A stretch of 64,000 nt of DNA. Origin: an uncultured Bacteroidia bacterium (GTDB lineage Bacteria; Bacteroidota; Bacteroidia; Bacteroidales; CAJPTX01). Made by a program: the position numbers and the translations under genes. The stretch is taken from positions 1 through 64,000 of the forward strand of contig CALHSW010000012.1 in NCBI GenBank assembly GCA_938038735.1, in the 5' to 3' direction. The notes below the pieces were generated by a model. It saw nothing but the letters and a program-made list of their open reading frames with translations. It was not told where the DNA came from and ran no database searches. Below are positions 51,292 to 60,618 of the stretch, in pieces; position 1 is the first letter of the stretch, and every line of letters starts with the position of its first letter.

Positions 51292-51948
51292 TCAACCATT
51301 CACCCTATGGTAATCCTCCAAGAACTTGGCAAGCCCTGCATCGGTAAGCGGATGCTTCAGCAACCCTAAGATTGCGGGCAGAGGACACGTAGCAACATCT
51401 GCCCCAGCCTCTATCGCCTGTATTATGTGGAGTGTATGACGAATCGAGGCCGCTAACACCTGAGTTTTATATCCATACCGATGGTAGCAAGCCACGATGT
51501 CCCTAACTAGCTGCATGCCTTCGCTGGAGATGTCGTCAAGACGCCCTACAAAAGGAGAAACGTACGTTGCCCCTGCCTTCGCTGCCAAGAGGGCCTGTCC
51601 GAGGGTAAACACCAGCGTGCAATTGGTTCTGATTCCCTCGCTATTGAGCTGTTTTACGGCCTTTATCCCCTCTTTGATACAGGGTACCTTAACGACTATG
51701 TGTTCGTTCAGCTCTGCCAAGCTACGCCCCTCTTTACACATCCCATCAAAGTCGGTAGCAATAACCTCTGCACTCACATCGCCACCAACGATTTTGCATA
51801 TCTCCACGTAATGGCGGCGAATCGCCTCTTCCCCCTTTATCCCCTCCTTCGCCATCAGCGACGGATTTGTTGTCACTCCATCCAAAACCCCTAGAGCTGC
51901 AGCCTCTCGAATCTGTTCAAGATTAGCTGTATCCAAAAAAAACTTCAT
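51292..51948 (-). CDS. Transaldolase, small type (TalC/FSA-like)
   Basis: 218 residues, the short form. N-terminal MKFFLDTANLEQIREAAALG and DGVTTNPSLMAKEG, the Schiff-base lysine in HIVVKVPCIKEGIKAVKQL (about residue 85), then NCTLVFTLGQALLAAKAGA, VSPFVGRLDD and LAASIRH. It transfers dihydroxyacetone units in the pentose phosphate pathway; some close relatives are fructose-6-phosphate aldolases. It lies 37 bp behind the S9 peptidase stop. Confidence 0.93.
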   Translation of the reverse strand: MKFFLDTANLEQIREAAALGVLDGVTTNPSLMAKEGIKGEEAIRRHYVEICKIVGGDVSAEVIATDFDGMCKEGRSLAELNEHIVVKVPCIKEGIKAVKQLNSEGIRTNCTLVFTLGQALLAAKAGATYVSPFVGRLDDISSEGMQLVRDIVACYHRYGYKTQVLAASIRHTLHIIQAIEAGADVATCPLPAILGLLKHPLTDAGLAKFLEDYHRVNG

Positions 51949-51985
51949 AAACCTTCTTCTGTATTTTACGCCGAAACTCCCCTCG

Positions 51986-54097
51986 CTATTTTAAATGGGC
52001 ATCTAGCCAACGGAAAAACTCACGTTGCCACAGCATCCCATTCTGAGGCTTTAACACCCAATGGCACTCGTCCGGGAAGACAAGCAGCCTCGCCTCCACC
52101 CCTCGCATTCGCGCTGCATTGAACGCCGCTAACCCCTGCGTATAGGGAATCCTAAAGTCCTGTCCACCATGTATAACCATAATTGGCGTGTCCCACTTCT
52201 CTACGAACACGTGTGGACTTTGCGCAAAACTCTTCTGCGCCACTGCATTGTTCTTTTCCCACGGTGCACCTCCCATTTCCCAGGCATCAAAGAAAAGCTC
52301 CTCCGTTGTGTAGTACTCCATCTCGCTATTGAAGATACCACAATGGCTTATGAAAGCCTTGAAGCGTCCCTCGTGATGCCCCGCCAGCCAATTCACCGTA
52401 AAACCACCATAGCTAGCACCTACAGCACCCAAATGCGTTTCATCTACCCAAGGCTCCTTTGCGACTTCATCAATAGCACAGAGCAAGTCCTTCATTTCCT
52501 GCTCCCCATGGTGCTTACTTATCTCATCAGTCCACTGCTGACCAAACGTCAACACGCCTCGACGATTCGGCGCAACCACCACGTACCCCTGTGCCGCCAT
52601 CAATGCCAAGTTCCATCTATAGCTCCAAAACTGGCTCAATGCGCTCTGCGGGCCTCCTTCACAATACAGAAGGGCTGGATAGCGCTTCGTGCTGTCAAAG
52701 TTCGGGGGCAACACTACCCACGTTAACATCTGCTGATTATCAGTAGTTTTTATCCAACGAACCTTCACCTCTGGCATATCCACCTTATCGAGCAACTCAC
52801 TATTTATCGCTGTTATTTGCTCTTCTTTTCCACCCCCCAACGGCACTCTATATAGCTCCGCTGGCTTCACCATTGACACCCTACTCCCTACCAGCCACTC
52901 CCCCGCCAATGCCACATCATGGTAGTCATGCTGCCCTTCAGTTAACGCTTTCGGCTCTCCACCATCAATTGACGTGCTATAAAGTTGATAGGTACCCCTT
53001 ACGCCAGCTACAAAATACAACGTTTTGCTATCAGCCGACACCTGCACACTCGACACGCTATAATCAAACCCTTCGGTCAACTCCTTCACCTCTCCTGTAG
53101 CCAAATCGCAACGCATCAGCCTATCCCTATCCGCCTCAAAGCCAGCTCGCTCCATGCTGAGCCAAACCATGTATTTGCCATCGGGTGTGTACAACGGGCA
53201 GCGGTCGTACCCCTCGTTGCTCTTTGTTAAATTAGTCGTACTCTTCGCTTTACAGTCATAAAAATAGACATCAGAGTTCGTACTAAATGCCGCCTCCTTA
53301 CCATTCAACTTCTTACAGGTATACGCTACTCCATCACTCGTTGCGTTCCACGAAATCTCTTCCATGCCTCCAAACGGCGCAAGCGGTGAGTCGTAGCTCT
53401 CCCCTTCCATCACGTCTACCGCCTCCGCCACTCGTCCATTCTCAAACGAAGCAATAAACACATGACTCCTCGTGCCGTCATCCCACTGATTCCAATGGCG
53501 GTACATCAAATCATCGTACACCATCCCCGTTGTCTTGGGCAAATCCGCATTTCTATCTACCGCCGTCTCCACAACCTTTACACGGCTCGTGAACACAACC
53601 TTTTTCCCATCGGGAGAAACCTTCAACCCTTCTATCCCCTCTGCCACATCCGATATCTTCGTCGGCGCACCGCCTTCCACTGGCACAGAGTACAACGCGC
53701 CCCCCTTCTCTCCGTTGTCGTACGACGAGACGAACGCCAGTATATCATCGCTCAGCCAAAGCACATTCGACACATCCTCAGTGGGTAGATTCACCCGCTT
53801 TGCACTCCCATCGCCACCCACTTCAGATACGTAGAGCTCGTTCCACCCACGATTGTCCTGCATATCGTAGTACGTCACAACATAAGCGACCTTCGCACCA
53901 TTAGGTGAAACTGAAGATTCCCCCAATCTTCCAAAATTCCACAGTACCTCGGGAGAGTAGTGACGACCGCTTACCTCCACCATCTTATACCTATGCATCG
54001 CCTCGCATTGCGTCTCCTTGACCTGTTCGCCAGAGCATCCCAGAAACCCCATCGCTAACAACACACCTAAAACTACTCCTCTCACTAACCTCTTCAT
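51986..54097 (-). CDS. S9 family prolyl oligopeptidase-like lipoprotein (DPP5-like)
   Basis: 703 residues. The signal ends LLAMGFLGCSGEQ, a likely lipobox. About 400 residues of beta-propeller repeats follow (SPNGAKVAYV, SPDGKKVVFT, TPDGKYMVWL), then an alpha/beta hydrolase domain with the nucleophile in GAVGASYGGFTVNW, the Asp in IHGGQDFRIPYTQG and the His in PDECHWVLKPQN. It removes dipeptides or short peptides from oligopeptides in the periplasm or on the cell surface, consistent with peptide use. Confidence 0.93.
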   Translation of the reverse strand: MKRLVRGVVLGVLLAMGFLGCSGEQVKETQCEAMHRYKMVEVSGRHYSPEVLWNFGRLGESSVSPNGAKVAYVVTYYDMQDNRGWNELYVSEVGGDGSAKRVNLPTEDVSNVLWLSDDILAFVSSYDNGEKGGALYSVPVEGGAPTKISDVAEGIEGLKVSPDGKKVVFTSRVKVVETAVDRNADLPKTTGMVYDDLMYRHWNQWDDGTRSHVFIASFENGRVAEAVDVMEGESYDSPLAPFGGMEEISWNATSDGVAYTCKKLNGKEAAFSTNSDVYFYDCKAKSTTNLTKSNEGYDRCPLYTPDGKYMVWLSMERAGFEADRDRLMRCDLATGEVKELTEGFDYSVSSVQVSADSKTLYFVAGVRGTYQLYSTSIDGGEPKALTEGQHDYHDVALAGEWLVGSRVSMVKPAELYRVPLGGGKEEQITAINSELLDKVDMPEVKVRWIKTTDNQQMLTWVVLPPNFDSTKRYPALLYCEGGPQSALSQFWSYRWNLALMAAQGYVVVAPNRRGVLTFGQQWTDEISKHHGEQEMKDLLCAIDEVAKEPWVDETHLGAVGASYGGFTVNWLAGHHEGRFKAFISHCGIFNSEMEYYTTEELFFDAWEMGGAPWEKNNAVAQKSFAQSPHVFVEKWDTPIMVIHGGQDFRIPYTQGLAAFNAARMRGVEARLLVFPDECHWVLKPQNGMLWQREFFRWLDAHLK

Positions 54098-54109
54098 AAC
54101 TCTCCACTT

Positions 54110-54799
54110 TTATATGCTCTCTCCCGTCTCCTTCTGCGCCTTTGCTTCCGCTTTTTCCGCTTCTCGTTTAGCTTTTTCTTCTGCCTTACGCGCACGCTCC
54201 TTCTCTTTCTCTTCCTCCCGCCTTGCCTTTTCAGACAGTTTCTTCTCTATATCTTTTTTCACCTGTGCCAAGGCCTTTTCCGCATCCTTCACTCCTCGCT
54301 CCGCAGCCTTGATGTCCGACTTAGCTTTGCTCTGCCTATCTTTCGCCTTACCTATGTCTCGCACCGAATTATCATACCCTCGGTAGGCTAGCTTAAATCG
54401 TCTATCCAAATCCTTAAATTGCGCGGTGAAATCCTTTTCGACCCCCTTGTATTCAACCCGCAAGGAGTCCAATGCCTCATCTTCAGCCCCTCGCACATCC
54501 TTTTGCGCCTGTCTTGAGGTATTAAAATAATCCCTTCGCAATGCCTTATCCTCGTCAGCTAACTGGGAAAGGGTGTCCTCATAGCTTTTTTTCACTCCCT
54601 CTGCCAAGGCTAGCAAACTGTCCGCCTCCACCAAACTCCTCTCTGCCAACTTAAGTTTTTCCTGGCTCTTCTCTACTTTGTCCTCCGCCTTGCTAATCTT
54701 CAACTGATTGGCATCCTGAGCCACTACAACACAAGACAAAAAAACGCTCACAAAAGAAACAAACACCCACCGTTTCACCTTCTTCCTCCAAATATTCAC
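54110..54799 (-). CDS. Secreted coiled-coil protein, unknown function
   Basis: 229 residues from a GTG start. A signal peptide (VFVSFVSVFLSCVVVAQDAN) is followed by an almost continuous charged helix: long heptad-like stretches (KAEDKVEKSQEKLKLAERSL, KAKDRQSKAKSDIKAAERGV) ending in a Lys/Glu/Arg/Ala-rich tail with AEEKAKREAEKAEAKAQKE. No enzyme motif is visible. It lies between phoH (1-bp gap) and the S9 peptidase (12-bp gap), so the three are probably one transcript. A periplasmic structural or tethering role is a guess. Confidence 0.75.
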   Translation of the reverse strand: MNIWRKKVKRWVFVSFVSVFLSCVVVAQDANQLKISKAEDKVEKSQEKLKLAERSLVEADSLLALAEGVKKSYEDTLSQLADEDKALRRDYFNTSRQAQKDVRGAEDEALDSLRVEYKGVEKDFTAQFKDLDRRFKLAYRGYDNSVRDIGKAKDRQSKAKSDIKAAERGVKDAEKALAQVKKDIEKKLSEKARREEEKEKERARKAEEKAKREAEKAEAKAQKETGESI

Positions 54800-54800
54800 T

Positions 54801-56135
54801 CTATAACAACTCGCTCGCCAACTCAGATAGCTTACTTCGTTCCCCCTTTACTAGATTTACGTGGGCAAACATCGCCTGGCCATGTAGCCGCCCACAGAGG
54901 TAACTCAAACCATTTGACCGAGTATCCAAATACGGGTGGTCTATCTGGTAAATGTCACCTGTAAACACAATTTTTGTCCCCTCCGCTGCTCGGGTAATGA
55001 CCGTTTTCACTTCATGGGGGGTCAAGTTCTGCGCCTCATCCACTATCATAAAGGTATTGGTAAGACTCCGTCCTCGTATGTATGCCAATGGCGCAATTAC
55101 CAACTTTTCTTGGCGTTGAAGCTCTTCTAGCTTTAAGTAATCCCTACTGGTACTCTTCAGTGCTCCCTTTATAACTGCCAAATTGTCGAAAAGCGGCAAC
55201 ATATATGGCCCTATCTTGGCATCAACGTCTCCAGGCAAAAACCCAATATCTTTATTACTCAGCGAAATTATTGGCCGTGCAAGCAATATTTGACTATACA
55301 TCTCTTGCTGCGCTAAAGCCGCCGCCAACGCCAGTAGGGTCTTGCCAGTACCGGCCTTCCCTGTCAACGCTACCAACGGTATAGAGGTCTGCGTAAGTAC
55401 TGACATGGCGAAGGTCTGCTCGGCATTCCTCGGCTCTATACCGTAGCACTTCTGCTTATCCACTCCCGCTAGCACGCCCCTTTCTGCATCGTACAAGGCC
55501 ATGGCGCTAGATCCAGTTCCACGAAGGACGAAGCATTCGTTTGCCTCCGGCGTAATCGACAAGTCTTCCGGCTTTATTCCTTCTTGATCGCCGTATAGCT
55601 TCGATATCAAGGCATCGTCCACTCCTGACACCTCGGTCGCAGTCCGTTCCATGATGTCAACGTTCTCAACCTTGTCTGTGAGGTAGTCCTCGGCAGCTAC
55701 TCCTATTGACTTTGCCTTCATGCGCAGATTTATATCCTTTGACACCAATATAACTGGCTGCGCCTCGTGCTCGGCCAAATACGCCGCTATCGCAAGTATC
55801 CGATGATCATTGATATCGTCCTTGAACGACAGCCGCATCGTATCAGAGAAGGGTTTTCCGGTCACTATCCTAAGCTTCCCTCGCCCCTCTCCTAACGAGA
55901 TACCCCCATTAAAAAGAGCCGCCCCGCTCAGCTCGTCAAGCGACCTTGCGAACTCTCTGGCATTGTAGTTCAGAGTCTCGTTCCCCTTTTTGAAATGGTC
56001 GAGTTCCTCCAAAGCCATTATCGGTATTACGATATCATTTTCTTCAAAACTATGCAGGCATTTGTAGTCATGAAGCATTACGCTCGTGTCCAATACAAAC
56101 GTCTTCTTCTGTCCCGCACCAACTCGACCTCTCAT
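54801..56135 (-). CDS. PhoH family protein with PIN domain (PhoH2 type)
   Basis: 444 residues from the ATG at 56135; a TTG at 56141 is the only longer alternative. An N-terminal PIN ribonuclease domain (TFVLDTSVMLHDYKCL, MALEELDHFK, NDHRILAIAAYL) is followed by the PhoH ATPase: Walker A LTGKAGTGKTLLALAAALAQ, Walker B-like FMIVDEAQNLTP, and FTGDIYQIDHPYLD. PhoH2 proteins unwind and cut RNA. Strong family match in length and order. Confidence 0.93.
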   Translation of the reverse strand: MRGRVGAGQKKTFVLDTSVMLHDYKCLHSFEENDIVIPIMALEELDHFKKGNETLNYNAREFARSLDELSGAALFNGGISLGEGRGKLRIVTGKPFSDTMRLSFKDDINDHRILAIAAYLAEHEAQPVILVSKDINLRMKAKSIGVAAEDYLTDKVENVDIMERTATEVSGVDDALISKLYGDQEGIKPEDLSITPEANECFVLRGTGSSAMALYDAERGVLAGVDKQKCYGIEPRNAEQTFAMSVLTQTSIPLVALTGKAGTGKTLLALAAALAQQEMYSQILLARPIISLSNKDIGFLPGDVDAKIGPYMLPLFDNLAVIKGALKSTSRDYLKLEELQRQEKLVIAPLAYIRGRSLTNTFMIVDEAQNLTPHEVKTVITRAAEGTKIVFTGDIYQIDHPYLDTRSNGLSYLCGRLHGQAMFAHVNLVKGERSKLSELASELL

Positions 56136-56163
56136 ATGCAAAAGTCTCCGTGTCTTATCTCCT

Positions 56164-57018
56164 CTACCCTTCTATTCCATCCCGTTTTTTAACGTCCATT
56201 CCAAGTACTGCTTGCTCACTTGCTCGGTAAAAATAGCCTACTCCCCATACCAACCCTGCAACAAACAGTAGCACAACCCACACCGCAGCTATTTTGAACA
56301 CCGTTTTCTTTAATCCCCTCGTATCCCTAAGCGCAAAAGCAGAAAAACGCATCCCGTCTTCATATTGCAATAGGTTTTCTCGTTCTGCACTTATTTCAAC
56401 CTTCTCCATGTATAACCGGTTCAACTCCCTACTTAATGAAACGGACTCATTATTCCAAACCGAAGCCGGTGACATTGAAACAAGCCCTCTCTGCGCAACA
56501 TCAATGCGCATCTTCGTCCAAACAAGGAGCGTATCCAAAGCCTCTTGTTTTTCTGCTAGAGCGGAAAGCCTAACTTTCAACAAGGATTGAAGCTCTCCAG
56601 CCTGAAAAAGCATGCAAGCCAACTGTCGCCCAAGTACATCAGCATTCGCACCTTTAGCTGTTCTCAACTCCACCTCCAGCGATGCTATGCCCTTCCCATC
56701 AAGCGATTTGTTCGCTTTTATCTTTGATGAGTATATCCTGGGATAAAAGTTAAGCTTTACTGTATCGTTCTTCAGTTGATTGGAAAGCATTAACTCTACA
56801 TCTTGTAACCCTACAAGTTCACCCGGAATCATACTTGGAGTAACTATCACCGCATAGGTACTCTGTCTCTCCTTGATACCAAACAGAACAATCACTAAAA
56901 TCGTTAACGCTACCCCTATTCCCACCAAGAGCCACTTCCATCGAAAAAGCCACTGGCAGAAGGAATAGAATAGCACCGTACCTCTAAATGGGTCTTGATA
57001 GTACTCCTTGCTCTCCAT
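56164..57018 (-). CDS. Wzz/chain-length-determinant-like membrane protein
   Basis: 284 residues from the ATG at 57018 (MESKEYYQDPFRG); TTG at 57066 would add 16 residues. Two membrane helices flank a periplasmic part: KWLLVGIGVALTILVIVLFG near residue 30 and FKIAAVWVVLLFVAGLVWG near 245. The segment between has strands and a long helix (LSRELNRLYMEKVEISAE). The topology fits polysaccharide co-polymerases, but sequence similarity is weak and no polysaccharide genes are nearby. It sits 50 bp behind buk. Confidence 0.6.
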   Translation of the reverse strand: MESKEYYQDPFRGTVLFYSFCQWLFRWKWLLVGIGVALTILVIVLFGIKERQSTYAVIVTPSMIPGELVGLQDVELMLSNQLKNDTVKLNFYPRIYSSKIKANKSLDGKGIASLEVELRTAKGANADVLGRQLACMLFQAGELQSLLKVRLSALAEKQEALDTLLVWTKMRIDVAQRGLVSMSPASVWNNESVSLSRELNRLYMEKVEISAERENLLQYEDGMRFSAFALRDTRGLKKTVFKIAAVWVVLLFVAGLVWGVGYFYRASEQAVLGMDVKKRDGIEG

Positions 57019-57068
57019 ACTATCGCTCAAATTCCTTTTCACTTCCCGCTTCAGAATCCGTTCCAAAT

Positions 57069-58148
57069 CTATTCGTACTCCCTCGCCTCCATCTCTCCGC
57101 GAAGCACCATCAACCCATTCATCGCCAACGCACCTAGTTCGTCCTCGCCCGGATAAACACTCACTGGGGCTATGAACGACACCATGACCTCAATGTAGTC
57201 CGTCAATGACTTCCCATACGCCATTCCCCCTGTGAGCAGGATGCCATCCACTTTACCGTGCAATGCAGCGGCACACTCTGCGATACTCTTCCCCACTCCG
57301 TAGCCCATGGCATGTTCTATCAACTCCGCTTTTTTGTCGCCCGCCTCAGCCCTATCCGCTACCTCTTTAGCATTGTTCGTTCCGAGATGCGCCACGAGTC
57401 CGCCCTTGCCATTGAGGAACTTCTTAATCTCTTCCTTTGTGTATTTACCACTAAAGCACAGATCAACTAGCTGACCCGCTTGCATCGTTCCAGCACGTTC
57501 CGGGCTGAATGGTCCCTCACCGTCAATCGCATTATTCACTTCCACTACACGCCCCTTCCGATGCGCTCCTACAGATACACCACCACCCAGATGCGCCACT
57601 ATTAGGTTCAACTCCTCATAGCGCTTTCCAAGACTCGCCGCATGGCGCCGAGCTATCGCCTTTTGGTTAAGCGCATGGAAAATCGATCGCCTCTCCATAA
57701 AGGGCAAACCGCTAATTCGCGCCACATCATCAAGCTCATCCACTACCACTGGGTCTGCGATAAGAGCTATGGGCTTTCCGCCGGCACGCTTCGCGAGACT
57801 GTTCGCTATCAGCCCTCCTAAGTTGCTCGCATGCTCTCCCTGTACACCCTTCCGCAGATCCTCTATCAATCGAGCGTTTACGTGGTAAGCTCCTGACACT
57901 ACTGGCTTCACTAGCCCGCCACGCCCCACAATTGCTCCCAAAGACTCCAACGCTACGCCGCTCTCTTGCAACGCATCGTATATCAACCCCTCTCGGAACT
58001 CAAACTGATCCACTATCTTCGCATACTTCCCTATCTCCTCCGCCGTATGGCGCAGGGTCTTGCTGTATACCTCCTTTTCTCCATCGTATACCGCTATCTT
58101 CGTGGAGGTTGACCCTGGGTTGATCGCTAATATCAGCTCGCTTGCCAT
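57069..58148 (-). CDS. buk: Butyrate kinase
   Basis: 359 residues, ASKHA fold. N-terminal LAINPGSTSTKIAVYDG, VGRGGLVKPVVSGAYHVN, the central VAHLGGGVSVGAHRKGRVVEVNNAID split as in acetate/butyrate kinases, and GILLTGGMAYGKSL near the C terminus. It converts butyryl phosphate (or a branched acyl phosphate) and ADP to the acid and ATP. It follows ptb with a 42-bp gap. Confidence 0.95.
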   Translation of the reverse strand: MASELILAINPGSTSTKIAVYDGEKEVYSKTLRHTAEEIGKYAKIVDQFEFREGLIYDALQESGVALESLGAIVGRGGLVKPVVSGAYHVNARLIEDLRKGVQGEHASNLGGLIANSLAKRAGGKPIALIADPVVVDELDDVARISGLPFMERRSIFHALNQKAIARRHAASLGKRYEELNLIVAHLGGGVSVGAHRKGRVVEVNNAIDGEGPFSPERAGTMQAGQLVDLCFSGKYTKEEIKKFLNGKGGLVAHLGTNNAKEVADRAEAGDKKAELIEHAMGYGVGKSIAECAAALHGKVDGILLTGGMAYGKSLTDYIEVMVSFIAPVSVYPGEDELGALAMNGLMVLRGEMEAREYE

Positions 58149-58190
58149 CTCTCTATTCTCTTTTTTCTAATTCTTTGTTCGCTATTCACT

Positions 58191-59099
58191 CTACCTCCGC
58201 GCCGCATTGGCTGCCAAGGCTATTGAGTACAATTTTGACTGCACACTGTCACCGCGGGAGGTCAATATACAGGGTACTTTTGCACCTACTACCATCGCAC
58301 CAAGCTCCGCTCCTGCAAATTTCGTACACGTCTTGAAGAACACGTTACCACTCTCAATATTGGGGAACACAACGCAATCGGCATCTCCGGCCACTTCTCC
58401 CTTGAGCTTCTTGATATCTGCCGCTTCTCTATCAATTGCCACATCAAGCGCCAACGGTCCATCAAGAACCGCCCCACCTATCTGTCCCCTATCACCCATC
58501 CTTGCTATTAACGCAGCATCTACGCATGCCGGCATCCCAACCGACATCTGCTCCGTCGCCGCTAGCAATGCCACCTTCGGCCGATCGATACCCAATGAAT
58601 GAGCCGTTCGTATCACGTAGTTCGTTATCGCAACCTTTTGCTTGAAGTCCGGTGCCGGGATAATCGCCACATCGCCAACTATCAACAGCTTGTGATAGCT
58701 AGGCACCTGCACTACCGTCACATGGCTCAGCACAGCCTTCGGCGGCAGCAAACCATGTTCCTTGTTCAAAATCCCACGCATGTACTTGTCCGTGGTCACA
58801 AGACCCTTCATTAGCACATCGCCCTGGCCATCGTTAATGAGCTGAACTGCCTTGTCTACTGCCTTCACATCCACCGGCTCGTGTACCAACTTGAATTGCT
58901 CGGCCTTCACCCCCAAATCGCTGCACACCTTTTTCATGGTTGCCTCGTCTCCTACCAGCGTCGCCTCCACTATCCCTAGCTCCACTGCCTTCGCTATTGC
59001 GCCTATCGTGTGTGAATCATTCGCATACGCAGCCACCAACCGCTTCTTCGGCTGGCTGCGCAGCACGTCAAACAAATCGTCCAACTTCTTTATTGCCAT
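58191..59099 (-). CDS. ptb: Phosphate butyryltransferase
   Basis: 302 residues of the Pta/Ptb family. Landmarks: AAYANDSHTIGAIAKAVELG, DVLMKGLVTTDKYMRGIL, ILGDVAIIPAPDF-like IVGDVAIIPAPDFKQKVAI, VALLAATEQMSVGMPACVDA and GALVLDGPLA-like GAVLDGPLALDVAID. It exchanges CoA for phosphate on butyryl-CoA, feeding buk. A -7 element TACCTTTG lies upstream. Confidence 0.95.
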   Translation of the reverse strand: MAIKKLDDLFDVLRSQPKKRLVAAYANDSHTIGAIAKAVELGIVEATLVGDEATMKKVCSDLGVKAEQFKLVHEPVDVKAVDKAVQLINDGQGDVLMKGLVTTDKYMRGILNKEHGLLPPKAVLSHVTVVQVPSYHKLLIVGDVAIIPAPDFKQKVAITNYVIRTAHSLGIDRPKVALLAATEQMSVGMPACVDAALIARMGDRGQIGGAVLDGPLALDVAIDREAADIKKLKGEVAGDADCVVFPNIESGNVFFKTCTKFAGAELGAMVVGAKVPCILTSRGDSVQSKLYSIALAANAARR

Positions 59100-59173
59100 G
59101 GCTTATCCCTATTTATTGCACTTCAACACCATTCATCTGCGGTAACGCAACAATACGTCTCCGCAGCCCACCG

Positions 59174-59181
59174 CAAAGGTA
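59174..59181 (-). promoter_or_regulatory. -7 promoter element of ptb-buk
   Basis: TACCTTTG on the minus strand, 75 bp before ptb. No -33 TTG at the expected distance. Confidence 0.5.
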
Positions 59182-59260
59182 CACAATTTCTTCTATCTTA
59201 CACCACATTGCTCCTCAATTTCCCAACACAGCCCCATTGGAAACCCTGATGCAACTAACA

Positions 59261-59296
59261 AAATAAAAGCGGAGCTACCCTCTCGGGCAGCTCCGC
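59261..59296 (-). terminator. Terminator of the thrS-infC-rpmI-rplT operon
   Basis: Minus strand: GCGGAGCTGCCC (59285-59296) pairs with GGGTAGCTCCGC (59269-59280), one mismatch, then TTTTATTT. It lies 44 bp after rplT. Confidence 0.9.
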
Positions 59297-59339
59297 GTAC
59301 GATGTTCCTACCTCCCGCCACAGCGTGGACCCTCACGAA

Positions 59340-59690
59340 CTACGCCGTGCGAACCTCCTCCACTATCTTCTTGAATGCCTCTGGATCATTCATTGCCAAA
59401 TCAGCAAGAACTTTGCGGTTCAAGCCTAATTCCAACTTGGCAACCTTCCCCATAAACTCCGAATAGGTCATCCCCTCGGCGCGTACCGCAGCATTGATAC
59501 GCTGAATCCACAGCGCTCGGTAATCCCCTTTCTTGAGCTTGCGGCCGCGGTAGGCATGCGTCCACCCTTTCTCTAGGGTGTTTTTCGCAACCGTGTAAAC
59601 ATTGCGGCGCGCTAAAAAGTTACCCTTTGTCTGCTTTAATATCTTCTTGCGGCGCTTCCGCGACGCAACTACGTTTACTGAACGTGGCAT
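59340..59690 (-). CDS. rplT: Ribosomal protein bL20
   Basis: 116 residues, basic: MPRSVNVVASRKRRKKILKQ, the helical RNNVYTVAKNTLEKGWTHAY-like region ARRNVYTVAKNTLEKGWTHA, then ALWIQRINAAVRAEGMTYSE and VLADLAMNDPEAFKKIV. Length is standard. It assembles early into the 50S subunit. Preceded by AAGGAG 8 bp before the ATG. Last gene of the classic operon with infC and rpmI. Confidence 0.98.
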   Translation of the reverse strand: MPRSVNVVASRKRRKKILKQTKGNFLARRNVYTVAKNTLEKGWTHAYRGRKLKKGDYRALWIQRINAAVRAEGMTYSEFMGKVAKLELGLNRKVLADLAMNDPEAFKKIVEEVRTA

Positions 59691-59787
59691 TTCTTTCTCT
59701 CCTTATCGGACTGTAAGCGACTCCCTACGGGATATTCTTTAAGCTTAGCAGTCCTATTAATTTTTGCTTCCAGCTCCCTTCTCTTAA

Positions 59788-59985
59788 CTACTTCAAGCGG
59801 AGCAACTCTTTTACTTGACGCTCATTATGCGGATGTACAAAACCCGTTTGTGTCAAATTCTTCTTCCGCTTCGTACTCTTCTTCGTCAATATATGGCTCT
59901 TGTACGCATGCTTACGTTTAATCCGCCCAGAGCCCGTCAACACGAACCGCTTCGCAGCAGCCCGATTCGTCTTCATCTTTGGCAT
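59788..59985 (-). CDS. rpmI: Ribosomal protein bL35
   Basis: 65 residues: MPKMKTNRAAAKRFVLTGSG, then KRKHAYKSHILTKKSTKRKK and the end NERQVKELLRLK. Standard length and composition. Preceded by GGAAGGAGAGG. Lies 32 bp after infC and 97 bp before rplT. Confidence 0.98.
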   Translation of the reverse strand: MPKMKTNRAAAKRFVLTGSGRIKRKHAYKSHILTKKSTKRKKNLTQTGFVHPHNERQVKELLRLK

Positions 59986-60017
59986 CCTTTTCCTCTCCTT
60001 CCTATCGTTTTTCTCTT

Positions 60018-60602
60018 CTAGTCCTTCTTCTTTCCCGCCTTTACCGGCGATAGAAACATCGTCATTCTTTTTCCATCTAGCTGCGGCAGCTGATCAACCT
60101 TGGCGTACTCCTCCAAATCCTTCGCAAAACGGAGCAACAGCATCTCGCCTTGATCCTTAAACACTATCGACCGCCCCTTGAAGTACACCTGCGCTTTCAC
60201 CTTCGCTCCATCCTCTAGAAAGCTCATCGCATGCTTTAGCTTGAAATCGTAGTCGTGGTCATCTGTATTCGGCCCAAAGCGAATCTCCTTCACTACTATC
60301 TTCTGCGCATTAGCCTTCTGCTCCTTTTGGCGCCTCCGCTGCTGGTAAAGAAACTTCTGGTAGTCCACCACGCGGCAAACCGGCGGATCTGCATCCGGCA
60401 CAATCTGCACCAAATCCATTTCCAGGCTCTCCGCCACCCGCAGTGCTTCCTGCAAACTCACCACTCGCGACTCGCCAATGTTGTCGCCTACCAAACGCAC
60501 CTCTCGTGCGCGTATCGCATCGTTTATCTGATGCTCCGGTTCGCGGTCATGCGGAACAAATACTCTCCGCGGCCGCCCACCTCTTGATCCATTTCCTGCT
60601 AT
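60018..60602 (-). CDS. infC: Translation initiation factor IF-3, non-AUG start
   Basis: 194 residues if started at ATA at 60602. The conserved N-terminal segment EHQINDAIRAREVRLVGDNI begins well before the first usual start codon (GTG at 60500, inside it), and no ATG, GTG, TTG or CTG occurs in frame between that GTG and the upstream stop at 60627-60629. The ATA is preceded by AGGGGAGGA with a 6-7 nt gap. A rare start codon is a known feature of infC in many bacteria, because IF-3 itself rejects it and so limits its own synthesis. The C domain is normal: KEIRFGPNTDDHDYDFKLKH and VYFKGRSIVFKDQGEMLLLR. Confidence 0.95.
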   Translation of the reverse strand: MAGNGSRGGRPRRVFVPHDREPEHQINDAIRAREVRLVGDNIGESRVVSLQEALRVAESLEMDLVQIVPDADPPVCRVVDYQKFLYQQRRRQKEQKANAQKIVVKEIRFGPNTDDHDYDFKLKHAMSFLEDGAKVKAQVYFKGRSIVFKDQGEMLLLRFAKDLEEYAKVDQLPQLDGKRMTMFLSPVKAGKKKD

Positions 60603-60618
60603 TGCCGTTCCTCCCCTT
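60602..60618 (-). promoter_or_regulatory. Shine-Dalgarno and ATA start of infC
   Basis: The minus strand reads AGGGGAGGAACGGCAATA, with the proposed start ATA at 60600-60602. Supports self-limiting translation of IF-3. Confidence 0.7.

Noticed and set aside
51558..51567. AAACGTACGT, matching an Mpi recombination-site consensus
   Set aside because: A single occurrence inside the transaldolase coding sequence with no inverted partner; about the number expected by chance.
59691..59787. L20-binding leader or pseudoknot controlling rpmI-rplT
   Set aside because: I could not identify a convincing mimic of the 23S L20 site by eye in the intergenic segments.
60498..60500. GTG as the start of infC
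   Set aside because: It falls inside the conserved IRAREVRLVG segment and would remove the N-terminal part of IF-3.
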